DNA of 64,000 nt from Salivita marina (GCA_038144425.1 JAYQNS010000004.1:124001-188000); one strand, 5' to 3'; counted from the stretch's first letter, positions 25,441 through 35,642 are shown. Notes: a model not told the origin generated them from the sequence alone. Translations and numbers: made by a program.

Positions 25441-26507
25441 TAGGCGGGCTCGGCAGGAGCGGTGGGCCAGGCGTTGATCACCGCCTTAATCAGGCTCGCC
25501 AGGGGAATGGCAAAGAAGACCCCCCAGAACCCCCAGATGCCGCCGAAGGCCAGCACGGCAATGATGATGGCCACGGGGTGGAGATCCACTGCTTCTGAAA
25601 ACAAAAGGGGCACAAGCACGTTTCCATCCAGCGCCTGCAGGACGCCATAGGCTAGAAGCACCCAGCCGAAGTCGAGGCCCCAGCCAAATTGCCCAAAGGC
25701 AACAAGGGCGACGGGGAAGGTTGCGAGGGTAGCTCCCACGAAGGGAATGAGCACGGAGAAGCCCACGAGCACGGCGAGGAGCGCCGCGTAGTTCAGGTCA
25801 AAGGCCCAGAAGGTGGCAAAAGCGGCACAGCCCACAATGAGGATTTCCAGCGCTTTGCCTCGGACATAGTTGGCGATCTGAAGATTCATCTCCGCGCCCA
25901 CTTGGTCGAGCATGGGCCGCTCGCTCGGCAGAAAGCTCTGAGCCCAACCGAGAAGCCGCCCCTTATCTTTGAGGAAAAAGAACACAAGAATGGGCACGAG
26001 AACGAGGTAGATAATCAAACTCACGAGGGAACCCAGACGCGAGAAGAGCCACTCCACGACCAACTGCCCGGCGGCGACAATCTCCTCTCGAGCCCCCTCC
26101 AGGCCCATATCGATCTGCGCCTGGGTGAGCAGGGTGGGATAGCGCTCCGGCAGTCCCCGGGCAAAAACCCGGACCTGATCAAGGATGGCCGGGAGCGCCT
26201 CCACGAAGCCATAAAGCTGACGCCCAATCAGGGGCAGCACGAAGAACAGCAGCACTACCACCAGGGTGACGAAGAGGCCGTAGGCCGCCCATATCGCTGG
26301 CTGAGCCCCTACGCCCCAGCTCCGAAGACGCGCCACCACCCCTTGAAGGATGAAGGCGAAAACCAGCGCCGTGAGCGCTGGTGCCAAGGTGCCCCCGAGC
26401 CACATGACCAGCAGGAGCCCCCCAGAGAGCAGCACGAGAAGCAGGAGCGCCTCTTCATGGGCGAGGTGCCGATCGATCCAGCGGCGAACGAACTCTAAGG
26501 GTTTCAT
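25440..26507 (-). CDS. perM: AI-2E/PerM-family transporter
   Basis: A 355-residue integral membrane protein of the AI-2E family (E. coli PerM/YhhT/TqsA relatives). It has about seven or eight hydrophobic helices, a large extramembrane loop in the middle (QVRVFARGLPERYPTLL...), and the characteristic segments LVPILVFFFLKDKGRLL and VGFSVLIPFVGA. The physiological substrate in this clade is unsettled. It is six bases downstream of tusA and precedes dapA; this neighbourhood with bepA is widely conserved. Confidence 0.87.
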   Translation of the reverse strand: MKPLEFVRRWIDRHLAHEEALLLLVLLSGGLLLVMWLGGTLAPALTALVFAFILQGVVARLRSWGVGAQPAIWAAYGLFVTLVVVLLFFVLPLIGRQLYGFVEALPAILDQVRVFARGLPERYPTLLTQAQIDMGLEGAREEIVAAGQLVVEWLFSRLGSLVSLIIYLVLVPILVFFFLKDKGRLLGWAQSFLPSERPMLDQVGAEMNLQIANYVRGKALEILIVGCAAFATFWAFDLNYAALLAVLVGFSVLIPFVGATLATFPVALVAFGQFGWGLDFGWVLLAYGVLQALDGNVLVPLLFSEAVDLHPVAIIIAVLAFGGIWGFWGVFFAIPLASLIKAVINAWPTAPAEPA

Positions 26508-26512
26508 GGGGT

Positions 26513-26773
26513 CTAAGCCTTCTGAAGAAGCAGCTCAAAGGTGCCCTCGCGCACCTCCGAAGACAGGAGCTCGTGGCCGCTTTGCTGACAAAACACCTGA
26601 AAATCCCGGGGCGCGCCAGGATCCGTGGCGAGGATGCGAAGGCGCTGCCCCGGGGTCATGGCATTGAGCGCCCGCTTGGCTTTAAGCAGGGGCATGGGAC
26701 AGGTCAACCCCGATGCATCCAACTCCTGAACGCTCTTTGTTTGGTCCATCGCGGTTTCGGCAATCCCCGTCAT
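26513..26773 (-). CDS. tusA: TusA/SirA-family sulfur-carrier protein
   Basis: An 86-residue small protein with the TusA signature LDASGLTCPMPLLKAKRAL; the Cys of the CPMP motif carries persulfide sulfur in tRNA thiolation and related pathways. I start at the ATG at 26773 because GAGGA lies five bases upstream; an internal ATG at 26749 has no clear site. It is divergent from bepA and just upstream of perM. In several gammaproteobacteria a TusA paralogue next to bepA has a distinct, less-studied role, so the exact acceptor is uncertain. Confidence 0.85.
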   Translation of the reverse strand: MTGIAETAMDQTKSVQELDASGLTCPMPLLKAKRALNAMTPGQRLRILATDPGAPRDFQVFCQQSGHELLSSEVREGTFELLLQKA

Positions 26774-26851
26774 CCCGTTCCTCATGCCATAGTACGCCCA
26801 TCGGCCGCGCCGACGAAGGGTCGGCCACACCGCCACGGAAAGGGCGCCACG

Positions 26852-28303
26852 ATGTTTCAGCCAATCCGAGGGCTAGCGCTGCTCCTAGGAGCGCTCCTGA
26901 CCCTGCTCACCACCGCCGGCCACGCGGCCCCTGCGGACGATCTTCCCGTACTCGGGGATGCGAGCTCGGGCATCGTCTCCCCAGAAGTGGAGGCGATGCT
27001 TGGGGACGACTTCCTTCGCCAGCTCCGGGCTCAGCTCCCCGCCCGGGGAGACCCCCTTCTCCACTACTGGACCGAGGCCCTGCTCTACCGCTTAGCCGCA
27101 GCCAGCGATCTTCGCGAAGCGCAGCTTAAGCTGATACTCATCGACGCGGCGCCCATCAACGCCTTTGCGGCCCCCGGGGGCATTGTCGGCATCAACTTCG
27201 GCACCTACGCCCAGGCCGCCACGGTGCACGAATTTTCCAGCATCCTTGCCCACGAACTTGCTCACCTATCCCAGCGTCACTTCGCCCGGGGCGTGGAAGC
27301 CCAGCGCCAAGCCAGCCTGCCCTTTATGGCGGCGATGCTCGCCAGCGCAGCGCTCATGGCCACCGTGGGCGGCGATGCGGGCCTCGCGGCCCTTGCTAGC
27401 GCCCAGGCCGTGTCCCAGCAGAACCAGCTGCGCTACAGCCGCTCCCGCGAACGAGAGGCCGATCGCCTCGGGTTAGAAACCATGGTGCGGGCCGGTATGG
27501 ACCCCTGGGCAGCATCGCGCATGTTTGAGCACATGGCCGACGTCAGCCGCTTTTCCCGGCGCCTTCCCGAATTCCTCCTCACCCACCCGGTCACGGAGTC
27601 ACGCATTGCCGACGCCCGAGCCCAGGCCTCGGCCTACCCGCGGAAGAGCTATCCTTTATCCCTCCCCTTCCAGCTCATGCGCGCCCGAGTGCGCATGCTT
27701 CTCGCTGAAAGCCCCGTAGCCGCGGAAACGCGCTTCCGCGGCGAGCTTAGGGACGGGCGCACCCAGCTTCCCGCGGCGCCGCGCTACGGCCTCGTGCTAG
27801 CGCTGACAGCCCAGGGGCGGCACGCCGAGGCCCGGGAGACCCTCGCGCCGCTGCTTGCGGAGGACCCGGACAACGTGGCCTACACCCTGGCGGCCATCGA
27901 GCTCATGCTCGCCGAAGGGCAGGCCAACGCGGCGCTGGAACACCTAGAAGCGGCCCTGAGGGTGAGCCCCGGGGTCTACCCCCTGCGCCGCGCCTATGCC
28001 ACAGCCCTGGGGGCCGCGGGGCATCACAGCGCCGCCCAGGGGGTCCTTGAGACCCTCGCCCGGGTACGCCCACAGGACGAAAGCATTTGGTATGCCCTTG
28101 CGGAAACGGCAGGAAAAGCAGGGGATATCATTGCGGTGCACCGGGCCCGGGCCGAGTACTTCCAACTCCATGGCGCCATCGATAACGCCCTGCGGCACCT
28201 CCGCTATGCCCTCGACCTTATCGAGGACGACTACCCCATGACGGCGCGGGTGAGCCAGCGCATGGCGGACCTTAGGGAGATGCGGCTGCGCCTCGCAGGC
28301 TAG
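26852..28303 (+). CDS. bepA: Periplasmic M48 metalloprotease/chaperone BepA
   Basis: A 483-residue protein with a Sec signal peptide (about residues 1-26), an M48 zinc protease domain with HELAH at 134-138 and Glu202 in READRLG as third zinc ligand, and C-terminal TPR repeats from about residue 300. BepA degrades or rescues misassembled outer-membrane proteins such as LptD and works with the BAM complex, which fits the nearby bamC. The ATG at 26852 is the only start that puts the signal peptide first. The stop overlaps the convergent nadA stop by four bases. Confidence 0.9.
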   Translation: MFQPIRGLALLLGALLTLLTTAGHAAPADDLPVLGDASSGIVSPEVEAMLGDDFLRQLRAQLPARGDPLLHYWTEALLYRLAAASDLREAQLKLILIDAAPINAFAAPGGIVGINFGTYAQAATVHEFSSILAHELAHLSQRHFARGVEAQRQASLPFMAAMLASAALMATVGGDAGLAALASAQAVSQQNQLRYSRSREREADRLGLETMVRAGMDPWAASRMFEHMADVSRFSRRLPEFLLTHPVTESRIADARAQASAYPRKSYPLSLPFQLMRARVRMLLAESPVAAETRFRGELRDGRTQLPAAPRYGLVLALTAQGRHAEARETLAPLLAEDPDNVAYTLAAIELMLAEGQANAALEHLEAALRVSPGVYPLRRAYATALGAAGHHSAAQGVLETLARVRPQDESIWYALAETAGKAGDIIAVHRARAEYFQLHGAIDNALRHLRYALDLIEDDYPMTARVSQRMADLREMRLRLAG

Positions 28304-29319
28304 CGCTGGAAGTCGAGCATACGCTCGAGGGGAAGGAGCGCCCGCGCTGCCAGGGCCTCGGGAACGTGAATTTCGTTAGCCCCAGTCTCGAGGCTGGCCA
28401 GCATGGCTTCCAGCTCATTCATCGCCATCCAGGGGCAATGGGCGCAGCTTCGGCATGTAGCCCCATTGCCGGCGGTGGGCGCCTCAATGAACTGCTTGCC
28501 TGGCACCTTGCGTTGCAGCGTCGAGAAAATGCCCCGATCCGTGGCGACGATGAACTGGGTGTTTGGAAGCGTTTCCGCAGCCTTAAGGATCCCCGAAGTG
28601 GAGCCCACCACGTCGGCCTGGGCCACTACCCCTTCCGGGCTTTCCGGATGCACCAACACCGCCGCGTCGGGAAAAGCTCGACGAAGATCCGCGAGGCCCT
28701 GGCTTTTGAATTCCTCGTGGACGATGCAGGCGCCGTCCCAGAGGACCATGTCCGCCCCGGTCTCCTTCTGGATGTAGCCACCAAGGTGCTTATCCGGCGC
28801 CCAGAGGATCTTTTCCCCCCTTGCCTTCAAGTGCTCCACCACGGCCACAGCAATGCTCGAGGTGACCACCCAGTCCGCCCGGGCCTTCACGGCAGCGGAG
28901 GTATTGGCATACACCACCACGGTGCGGTCCGGATGGGCATCGCAAAAGGCGCTGAAGGACTCCGGGGGACAGCCCAAGTCCAGGGAGCACTCGGCTTCTA
29001 GGGTGGGCATCAGCACGCGCTTTTCCGGCGACAGGATCTTGGCCGTCTCCCCCATGAAGCGGACGCCCGCCACCACGAGCGTTTTTGCGGGATGCTTCTG
29101 CCCAAAGCGCGCCATTTCGAGGGAGTCGGCCACGCAGCCGCCGGTCTCCTCCGCCAGTTCCTGCACGGCGCGATCGGTGTAATAGTGGGCGACGAGGGCG
29201 GCGTTCTCCGCGGCCAAACGCCCTCGGATCGCGTCCTTCAAGGCCCGCTCCTGCTCCGGGGCCAGAGCCTCCGGGACGAACTGCGGAACGCTAATTGCCG
29301 CCGCGCTCGATGCTGCCAT
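28300..29319 (-). CDS. nadA: Quinolinate synthase A
   Basis: A 339-residue enzyme that condenses iminoaspartate with dihydroxyacetone phosphate to quinolinate in NAD synthesis, using a [4Fe-4S] cluster. Cluster-type cysteines are visible in LEAECSLDLGC (near residue 111), in WDGACIVHEEF, and in the C-terminal CRSCAHCPWMAMN. Other typical segments are HYYTDRAVQELA and VVVYANTSAAVKA. The ATG at 29319 gives the family length; the longer frame to 29574 would overlap the divergent gene. No nadB or nadC lies nearby. Confidence 0.93.
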   Translation of the reverse strand: MAASSAAAISVPQFVPEALAPEQERALKDAIRGRLAAENAALVAHYYTDRAVQELAEETGGCVADSLEMARFGQKHPAKTLVVAGVRFMGETAKILSPEKRVLMPTLEAECSLDLGCPPESFSAFCDAHPDRTVVVYANTSAAVKARADWVVTSSIAVAVVEHLKARGEKILWAPDKHLGGYIQKETGADMVLWDGACIVHEEFKSQGLADLRRAFPDAAVLVHPESPEGVVAQADVVGSTSGILKAAETLPNTQFIVATDRGIFSTLQRKVPGKQFIEAPTAGNGATCRSCAHCPWMAMNELEAMLASLETGANEIHVPEALAARALLPLERMLDFQR

Positions 29320-29365
29320 GGGGGCCTCCGCTGCCGCCCGGGGAATTGGGATAAGGAAAATAGGG

Positions 29366-30320
29366 ATGGACGCCGTGGAATGCAACCGGGGGGCCCAGGC
29401 AGCGCCAGTGCCCAACCTCCTGCTTCTCCTCGGGGGCCTACCCCCGGGGCCCGAAGATAACGCGACCTTCATCCAACGGGCCTTCACCGACGCCGGCTGG
29501 ACCGTGCGGGCGCTCCATCTCGACACCCTACGCCTCGGCCCCATGGGCCCCCTAGCAGCCGATAGGGCCGGCACCCTTCACGCGCTCAAGGACGCCGATC
29601 TGCTGTGGATCCTCGGCTTTGGCAGCCGCAGCGCCTTTCTGGATAAGAGCCAGATCCTCCAAAGCCTCGAGGGCTCCCAAGCCTTCGTCAGCCAGCCCAG
29701 CGCCCTTCATCTCTACCACAGTAAATATCCCTTTCCCGGCACTCCCACCCCCTTTCCCCACCCGGAAAGCTACGCCAGCAGCGATGCCGCCTGGCTACAG
29801 GGCCAGGCGCGAGGGGGCGGACGCTGGGTCCTGAAACCCCCGGCGGGCAGCTTCGGCGCCGAGGTCAGCTTCTGGGACGGCCAGGATCCCGCTCTCGGAG
29901 ACGCCCTGGCCCGGGCAACGGAGAAGGGGCGCTACGCCCTGCTTCAGCAGGAAATCGAGGGCAGCGAGGAGTGGCGCATTCTCGTCGCCGGGGAGCGGGT
30001 CCTGGGCGCCTACGAACGTCGCGCTTGGGAACGAGCCGGGGGGCTGGAACCTCGCCGGGGGCGGCACCGCGCACCTCACGCCTCTGCCGCAGGACCTTGC
30101 CACCCGAGCGCAAGCGCTTGGGCTCCAGCTCGCCCGAGCCGGCATCGGCTATGCAGGCATCGATGTGCGCGGGGGCATGCTGCTGGAGGCGAACGTCATC
30201 AATCCCGGCGGCCTGGCGACCCTCGCCACCCTTGGCCAACCGGTAGCGGAGGGAGTGCTGGTAAGCGCCGTGACCGCCGCCGCTCGGCACCGTAATCCGA
30301 GGGCAAGGCGTCCCCTTTAG
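29366..30320 (+). CDS. GshB-like ATP-grasp ligase (glutathione synthetase family), reading frame broken once
   Basis: The ATG at 29366 follows AAGGA by eight bases. The product resembles prokaryotic glutathione synthetase, with a substrate-domain start (LLLLLGGLP), a QPSALHLYHSKYPF segment equivalent to the GshB NKPQSL region, and an ATP-grasp core (RWVLKPPAGSFGAEVSFW). The frame is lost in a six-G run at 30038-30043. Removing one G continues with WNLAGGGTAHLTPLP and the metal-binding GIDVRGGMLLEANVINPGG, close to the GshB C-terminus, ending at 30320. About 317 residues after repair, the GshB length. Since classical GshB motifs are only partly kept, another peptide-like ligation is possible. 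Confidence 0.75.
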
Positions 30321-31666
30321 GCTAGGGCCCGTCGCTCCGCCAGGGCGGCCTTTACCGCGGCGTGAGCCTCTTCATTCAGAGAAAAACGCGTAAACAGCAG
30401 CGCCCCTACGCAATAGCAGCTCAAGGGAAACAGGGCGTAGAGGCTTCGGATGGTGAGCTGCACTGCCTCCCCCTGGGGGGCATTGGGCACGTAGCCGGAC
30501 AGCTGGAGGGCAAAACCGGTGATCATAATGGTGATGCCCGCAGCGCTCTTCTGCATAAAGCTGAAGGCAGCGAAATAGCCGCCTTCCTTGCGTTCCCCCG
30601 TTTCCAGCTCGTCCCAATCCACCACGTCGGAGGTGACGGAAGGGGCGATCACGTTCCCGCAGCCTCCGGCTGCGCCGAGGAGAAAGGCCAGCACATAGGT
30701 GACCGCCACATCGCCCTCCCCCACGAAGAAGAAGCAGCCAAAGCCCAGGGAGGTCACCACCATGGAGGACAGCCAAAGCGCTTTCTTGCCCATGCGCTGG
30801 GACAGGGCCGTCCACAGGGGCACGGTGACCGTGGAGGCAACCATGTAGGTGAGCACCACGAGGGGAAAGGAGATTTCCAAAATCACGTACTGGGCCATGT
30901 AGGGCGTGAGTACGCCGATGGTGGCGCCGCCAAGGGACTCGATGAAGTACACCACCATGATCAAACGAGCGTGCGGGTTACGCCCGAGATCCCGGTACAC
31001 GCCGAGCACCGCCTGAGGACCCCGACCTTGAAACTCCGTCCGCTCTCGCAGCGTAAGCGCCGCGGCGATAATGGTCACCACGGTGAAGATGGAAAAAATT
31101 GCCGTCAGCAGCAGGACGAGGTCCCGGGGCTCATCGGAGCGGGTGATAAAAAACAGGCAAAGTACCGCGGTTACCGTGCCCACATTAGTCATGAGGTGGC
31201 GGCGCCCGAAGATCCGGGTGCGCTCGTGATAGTCCTCGGAGAGCTCCGCCCCCCAGGACTGGTGGGGCACATTTACCAAAGTCATGACCGCATAGAAGGT
31301 GACCACGGCGACGGCCATCCAGGCCACGAGCCCAGCGCCCTTAAGGGCGAGGGGCGCCGCCCAGATCATGAGGAAGGCCAAGCCCAGGGGCAGGGCCGCC
31401 CCCAGAAGCCAGGGACGGCGACGCCCGTGGCGCGATTGGGTGCGATCAGAGAAGTAGCCGGCGAGGGGATCGGTGATCGCATCGAGTACTCGGGAAACGC
31501 CAAAAATTACGGAGACCGCTGCGGGCGCCATGAGCAGCACGTCCGTGGCGTATTTCATGAGGTAAAGCACAAGGAAGAAAAACATGAAGCCAATCCCCAT
31601 GGTGGGGACGGAATAGATCCACAGCAGCCGGTTCGACAGGCGAGGGCTGCTTGGAATGTCTGGCAT
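30317..31666 (-). CDS. MFS transporter, glycoside-pentoside-hexuronide (MelB/GPH) type
   Basis: A 449-residue, 12-helix cation:sugar symporter-like protein. The DAITDPLAGYFSDRTQSRHGRRRPWLL segment is the GPH family signature, with the conserved Asp that binds the coupling cation and the basic loop after helix 2. I start at ATG 31666; an in-frame GTG at 31672 is an alternative and neither has a strong ribosome site. Relatives transport sugars, but several marine members sit with steroid or terpenoid genes. It is divergent from a TetR regulator and the monooxygenase cluster. Confidence 0.83.
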   Translation of the reverse strand: MPDIPSSPRLSNRLLWIYSVPTMGIGFMFFFLVLYLMKYATDVLLMAPAAVSVIFGVSRVLDAITDPLAGYFSDRTQSRHGRRRPWLLGAALPLGLAFLMIWAAPLALKGAGLVAWMAVAVVTFYAVMTLVNVPHQSWGAELSEDYHERTRIFGRRHLMTNVGTVTAVLCLFFITRSDEPRDLVLLLTAIFSIFTVVTIIAAALTLRERTEFQGRGPQAVLGVYRDLGRNPHARLIMVVYFIESLGGATIGVLTPYMAQYVILEISFPLVVLTYMVASTVTVPLWTALSQRMGKKALWLSSMVVTSLGFGCFFFVGEGDVAVTYVLAFLLGAAGGCGNVIAPSVTSDVVDWDELETGERKEGGYFAAFSFMQKSAAGITIMITGFALQLSGYVPNAPQGEAVQLTIRSLYALFPLSCYCVGALLFTRFSLNEEAHAAVKAALAERRALA

Positions 31667-31803
31667 GGGCACGCTCGGCGACCGGGACTCTTATCCGCAT
31701 CTATGCCTGAAGCGGGCGCAATCAGCAAGCCAAGGCCGCCGCCAAAGCCTTGCCTTACGCCGTCCCGAGGGTAGGCTGGCGTGTTTTGCTACGGGGCCGG
31801 CCA

Positions 31804-32388
31804 ATGACCAGCGGTAAGGAACGTTTAGCTCGCTGGGGAGCGCTCCGGGAAGCGGCCATTGTCCTGGCAAAAAAGCGCTTTTCCGAGCGGGGCTACGAAG
31901 CCGTCAGCCTCCAGGAGCTAGCCACGGAGCTTGCCGTAGCCCCTGCAGCCCTGCTCCGCCAGGAACTGAGCAAGCCCGACCTCCTCGCGGAAACCATCAT
32001 CGCCTTGAACGACGAGCAGATCGCTTGGCTTTCGAGCCGCCCAGAAGCGACCGATGAAAGCCTTCCCTTACAGGAAGCGGTAGAGCGCTATCTGCGCCGG
32101 GTCTACGAGTTTGATATCGAGCACATCACCCTGCGCCGCATGGGCGCCGCCTTCGGGTGGCTCTGGGCACCGAAGTACGAGTCTCGCGTTTGGAAACAAT
32201 TATTCGCGCTCACGGCCCCCATCGACGGTATCCTGCTTCGGGAAGGTTTTAGCGATCGGGAACCCATCATCAAGACGCTTTGGTCGCTCTACTACGCGGG
32301 CTTTCGCCACGCGGTCATGCACCGGGCGCCCGAGGCGGCGTGCCTTGCAGAGATTCGACCGGCCCTTAAGCTGATCCTCCGGCGCTAA
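31804..32388 (+). CDS. TetR-family transcriptional regulator
   Basis: A 194-residue regulator. The N-terminal helix-turn-helix is visible as REAAIVLAKKRFSERGYEAVSLQELATELAV, although the recognition helix (APAALLRQE) departs from the usual GxxxxTxYxxF pattern. The C-terminal ligand-binding half is unrelated to known subfamilies I can name. A possible promoter (TTGCCT, 16 bases, TAGGCT) lies about 70 bp upstream. It is four bases upstream of an MFS gene and probably controls that gene, the following monooxygenase and the divergent GPH carrier. Confidence 0.78.
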   Translation: MTSGKERLARWGALREAAIVLAKKRFSERGYEAVSLQELATELAVAPAALLRQELSKPDLLAETIIALNDEQIAWLSSRPEATDESLPLQEAVERYLRRVYEFDIEHITLRRMGAAFGWLWAPKYESRVWKQLFALTAPIDGILLREGFSDREPIIKTLWSLYYAGFRHAVMHRAPEAACLAEIRPALKLILRR

Positions 32389-32392
32389 CCCC

Positions 32393-33751
32393 ATGAGCCC
32401 CCTGCTTCGACGTTCCCAGGGGGACTGGCCCTTTCCTGCCCGGCGCAGCCCTTTCTACTACGGCTGGGTGATCGCCGCGGTTTCGACTCTCGGCTTCATC
32501 ATGAGCATCCCTGGGCAAACCATGGGCATGGCGGTCTTCGCCGACGCCTTCATGGAGGCCTTTGGGCTGAGCCGCACCGAGCTATCCACGGCGTACCTGT
32601 TGGGCACCACGGGCAGTGCGCTCTTCCTGACCCGCGCCGGCCGGCTCTTCGACCGCTGGGGCGCCCGCGCCCTTACCGTGCTTTCGGCGCTGCTCCTGGG
32701 GGCTGCGCTCCTGGTCATCAGCACCTTCGATCACCTTATTGCAGCACTAACGGGAGCAACGGGGCTGCCCCCCCTGCCCCTGGCCTTCGTCCTCATGCTT
32801 CTCGGCTTCTTCGCCATTCGCTTTAGTGGTCAGGGGGTGCTCACGAGCGCCTCGCGAAACGTGCTCCTACTCTGGTTCGAGCGGCGCCGGGGCCTCATCA
32901 GCGGCGTGCGCGGTGTCTTTGTAAGCTTCGCCTTCGCCTCCGCGCCCGCCGCGCTGGCGCTGCTCACCAGCGCCGTGGGCTGGCGTGCCGCGCTCTGGGT
33001 GCTCGCGGCCCTCGTAGGGGGCGCCTTTGCGCTCCTGGCCGCAGTTACCCTTCGGGATCGACCCGAGGCCTGCGGCCTCTCCGTGGATGGGGATCCTGCT
33101 CCGCCAGTGACCCCAGAAGGGCAAAGCGCCCCATCCTCTGCGAGCGCCTCGGACCACGGCAAACCCAGCGCCCTCGGGGCCGTGCGACGCAACCCCCTAT
33201 TTTGGGTCTACGCCAGCGCCCTGGCCCTCCACGCCTTTTTCGGCACGGCGGTGACCTTTCATATCGCTGCCCTCTTTGAGGAGGCAGGGCGCACCCGGGT
33301 CGAGGCCTTCGCCTACTTCCTGCCCCAGGCCGGGCTTAGCGTGGTCGTGAACCTCCTGGCCGGCGCCTGGGCCGACCGCTCCGCTCTTAAGCCCTTTCTC
33401 TTGCTCATGCTCAGCGCCTTTTTCCTCGGGGCCCTGGGAGTTTTGGGGCTCGGGACGCCCCTCGGCTACGGCGCCCTCCTTGTCGGCTTTGGCGTGGGCG
33501 GGGGCCTTTGGAGCGTGCTCTCGAACCTCGCCTTCGTCCGCCTCTTCGGCACCGCCGCGCTGGGGGAGATCAGCGGCCTGAACACGGCCCTAAGCGTCTT
33601 TGCGAGTGCGCTAGGACCCCTGGCCTTCGCCCTCGCCCAGGATGCCCTAGGGACCTTAGCCAGCGCCGCCTACGGCTGCGCGGCCGCCAGCGCGGCCCTT
33701 TGGCTCTGGGCCCTACGCTTACCCCAGCCTGAGGATCGGCCAAACCGCTAG
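32393..33751 (+). CDS. MFS transporter
   Basis: A 452-residue, 12-helix major-facilitator protein with the segment GRLFDRWGARALTVL (motif A) between helices 2 and 3 and a long hydrophilic central loop (about residues 225-262). The N-terminal FYYGWVIAAVSTLGF is typical of oxalate/formate-antiporter or monocarboxylate-type carriers. It starts four bases after the TetR stop and precedes the Baeyer-Villiger monooxygenase, so uptake of that enzyme's substrate is a reasonable inference. Confidence 0.85.
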   Translation: MSPLLRRSQGDWPFPARRSPFYYGWVIAAVSTLGFIMSIPGQTMGMAVFADAFMEAFGLSRTELSTAYLLGTTGSALFLTRAGRLFDRWGARALTVLSALLLGAALLVISTFDHLIAALTGATGLPPLPLAFVLMLLGFFAIRFSGQGVLTSASRNVLLLWFERRRGLISGVRGVFVSFAFASAPAALALLTSAVGWRAALWVLAALVGGAFALLAAVTLRDRPEACGLSVDGDPAPPVTPEGQSAPSSASASDHGKPSALGAVRRNPLFWVYASALALHAFFGTAVTFHIAALFEEAGRTRVEAFAYFLPQAGLSVVVNLLAGAWADRSALKPFLLLMLSAFFLGALGVLGLGTPLGYGALLVGFGVGGGLWSVLSNLAFVRLFGTAALGEISGLNTALSVFASALGPLAFALAQDALGTLASAAYGCAAASAALWLWALRLPQPEDRPNR

Positions 33752-33837
33752 GCGCCTCGCCGCTGGACCCAAGCCAAAGCGTTCGCGGTCGTGGCATAGT
33801 CTAGGGGCTAGGGAGGACCCAGGCTGAGGAAGCGATC

Positions 33838-35642
33838 ATGACCAACGCCGCAGAAATTGATCCCGATCATCTCGACTTCGACCCCGATGCGCTGCGCGCG
33901 AAATACCGGGCGGAGCGGGATAGGCGCCTACGCCCCGAGGGCAACGATCAATACCGGCGCATCGAAGGGTCCCTGGCCCACTACGCCGAAGACCCCTATG
34001 GCGACGTCACGCCCCGGGCGCCCCGGGAGGACTTCACGGAAGTCCTCATTATCGGCGGCGGCTTCGGAGGCCTCGTCACCGCGGCGCGCTTGAAGGAGGC
34101 GGGCTTTTCCGACCTCCGCCTCCTTGAGCACGGCGGCGACTTCGGCGGCACCTGGTACTGGAACCGCTATCCCGGCGCTGCCTGCGATACGGAAGCGCCC
34201 ATCTACCTTCCTCTTTGCGAGGAAGTGGGCTATGTCCCCAGCCATAAATTCGCCTACCAGCCGGAAATCCTCGAGCATGCTCGGCGCATTGGCCGCCACT
34301 ACGATCTTTACAACGGCGCCCTCTTCCACACCGCTGTCACGGATCTCCGATGGAACGAGGACGCTCAGGAATGGGTGATCGCCACGAACCGCGGGGATGC
34401 CCTGCGCGCCCGCTTTGTCATCATGTCCAATGGCCCCCTCAACACGCCGAAGCTTCCCGGGGTGCCCGGAATCGAAAGCTTCAAGGGCCACACGTTTCAT
34501 ACGAGCCGCTGGGACTACGCGTACACCGGCGGATCCGCTGAGGGCGGCCTAAGGGAGCTTGCGGATAAGCGCGTGGCCATCATCGGCACCGGTGCTACGG
34601 CGGTACAGTGCATTCCCCACCTCGGCGCGAGCGCGAAGGCCCTATACGTTTTCCAGCGCACCCCCTCTTCCATCGATGTTCGGAACAATCGACCCACGGA
34701 CCCGGCCTGGGCCGCAAGCCTTCAGCCCGGCTGGCAGAAGGAACGGATGGAGAACTTCAACGTCCTGACCTCCGGCGGCATTGTGGAGCAGGATCTGGTG
34801 ATGGATGGCTGGACCGAGATCATCCGCAACCTCATCTCCATGGCGAACTTCCGGGGCACGGCCATCCCCCGAGAAGAGGTGCCGCGGCTCATGGAACTGG
34901 CGGATTTCCAGAAGATGAACGCCATCCGCGCCCGAGTGGACGCAATTGTTGAAGACCCGGCTGCGGCAGAGGCGCTAAAGCCCTGGTATCGCCAGTTCTG
35001 CAAGCGCCCCTGCTTCCACGACGAGTACCTGCCAACCTTCAATCGCCCGAACGTCCACCTCATCGACACCCGAGGCCAGGGGTGGAACGCATTACGGAGA
35101 CGGGGGTCGTCGCCAACGGCATCGAAACGCCCGTGGACTGCATTATTTTCGCCACGGGCTTTGAGGTGGGCACGGCCTTCACGCACCGCGCGGGCTATGA
35201 CGTCTCCGGGCAGGGCGGCCTTAAGCTGTCAGAAGCCTGGGCCGGGGGGATGCGCTCCCTCCACGGCCTGCTGGTCCACGGCTTCCCGAATTTGATGATC
35301 ACCTCGAATGCCCAGTCGGGCTTCACCACGAACTTCCCCCACGCCATGGACGAGCGGGCCCAGCACATGGCCTATCTGCTGAAGGCCTTAAAAGCCCGCG
35401 GCGCCCAGATCATGGAAGCCACGGAAGCGGGGCAAGACGCCTGGGTTGAGACCATGCTGAAGGCCTCCCGAGTCAGCGAAAGCTTCCAGGCAGAGTGCAC
35501 CCCCGGCTATTACAACAACGAGGGCAAGCCGAATCCCCTAAGCGTGCAGAACGGCAGCTACGGCCGGGGGCCCGTGCGCTTCTTCCAGCTGCTCGAAGCC
35601 TGGCGGGAGACGGAGACCTTCGAGGGGTTAGAGTTTCGCTAG
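33838..35642 (+). CDS. Baeyer-Villiger flavin monooxygenase, reading frame broken once
   Basis: The ATG at 33838 follows GAGGAA. The FAD loop GGGFGG is at residues 73-78, the BVMO fingerprint FKGHTFHTSRWD at about 215-226, and the NADPH loop GTGATA near 250. The frame is lost at the G run 35079-35082. Adding one G joins DTRGQG to VERITETGVVANG and restores the family segment IIFATGFEVGT; the repaired protein has about 601 residues. Such enzymes insert oxygen beside a ketone to give esters or lactones. An N-terminal extension of about 65 residues before the FAD fold matches cyclopentadecanone/steroid-type relatives. The substrate is unknown; the neighbouring carriers suggest an imported cyclic ketone. 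Confidence 0.85.

Noticed and set aside
30362..31774. 470-residue open frame antisense to the MelB-type carrier
   Set aside because: Low-complexity His/Gly-rich product with no recognisable domain, opposite an intact transporter gene.
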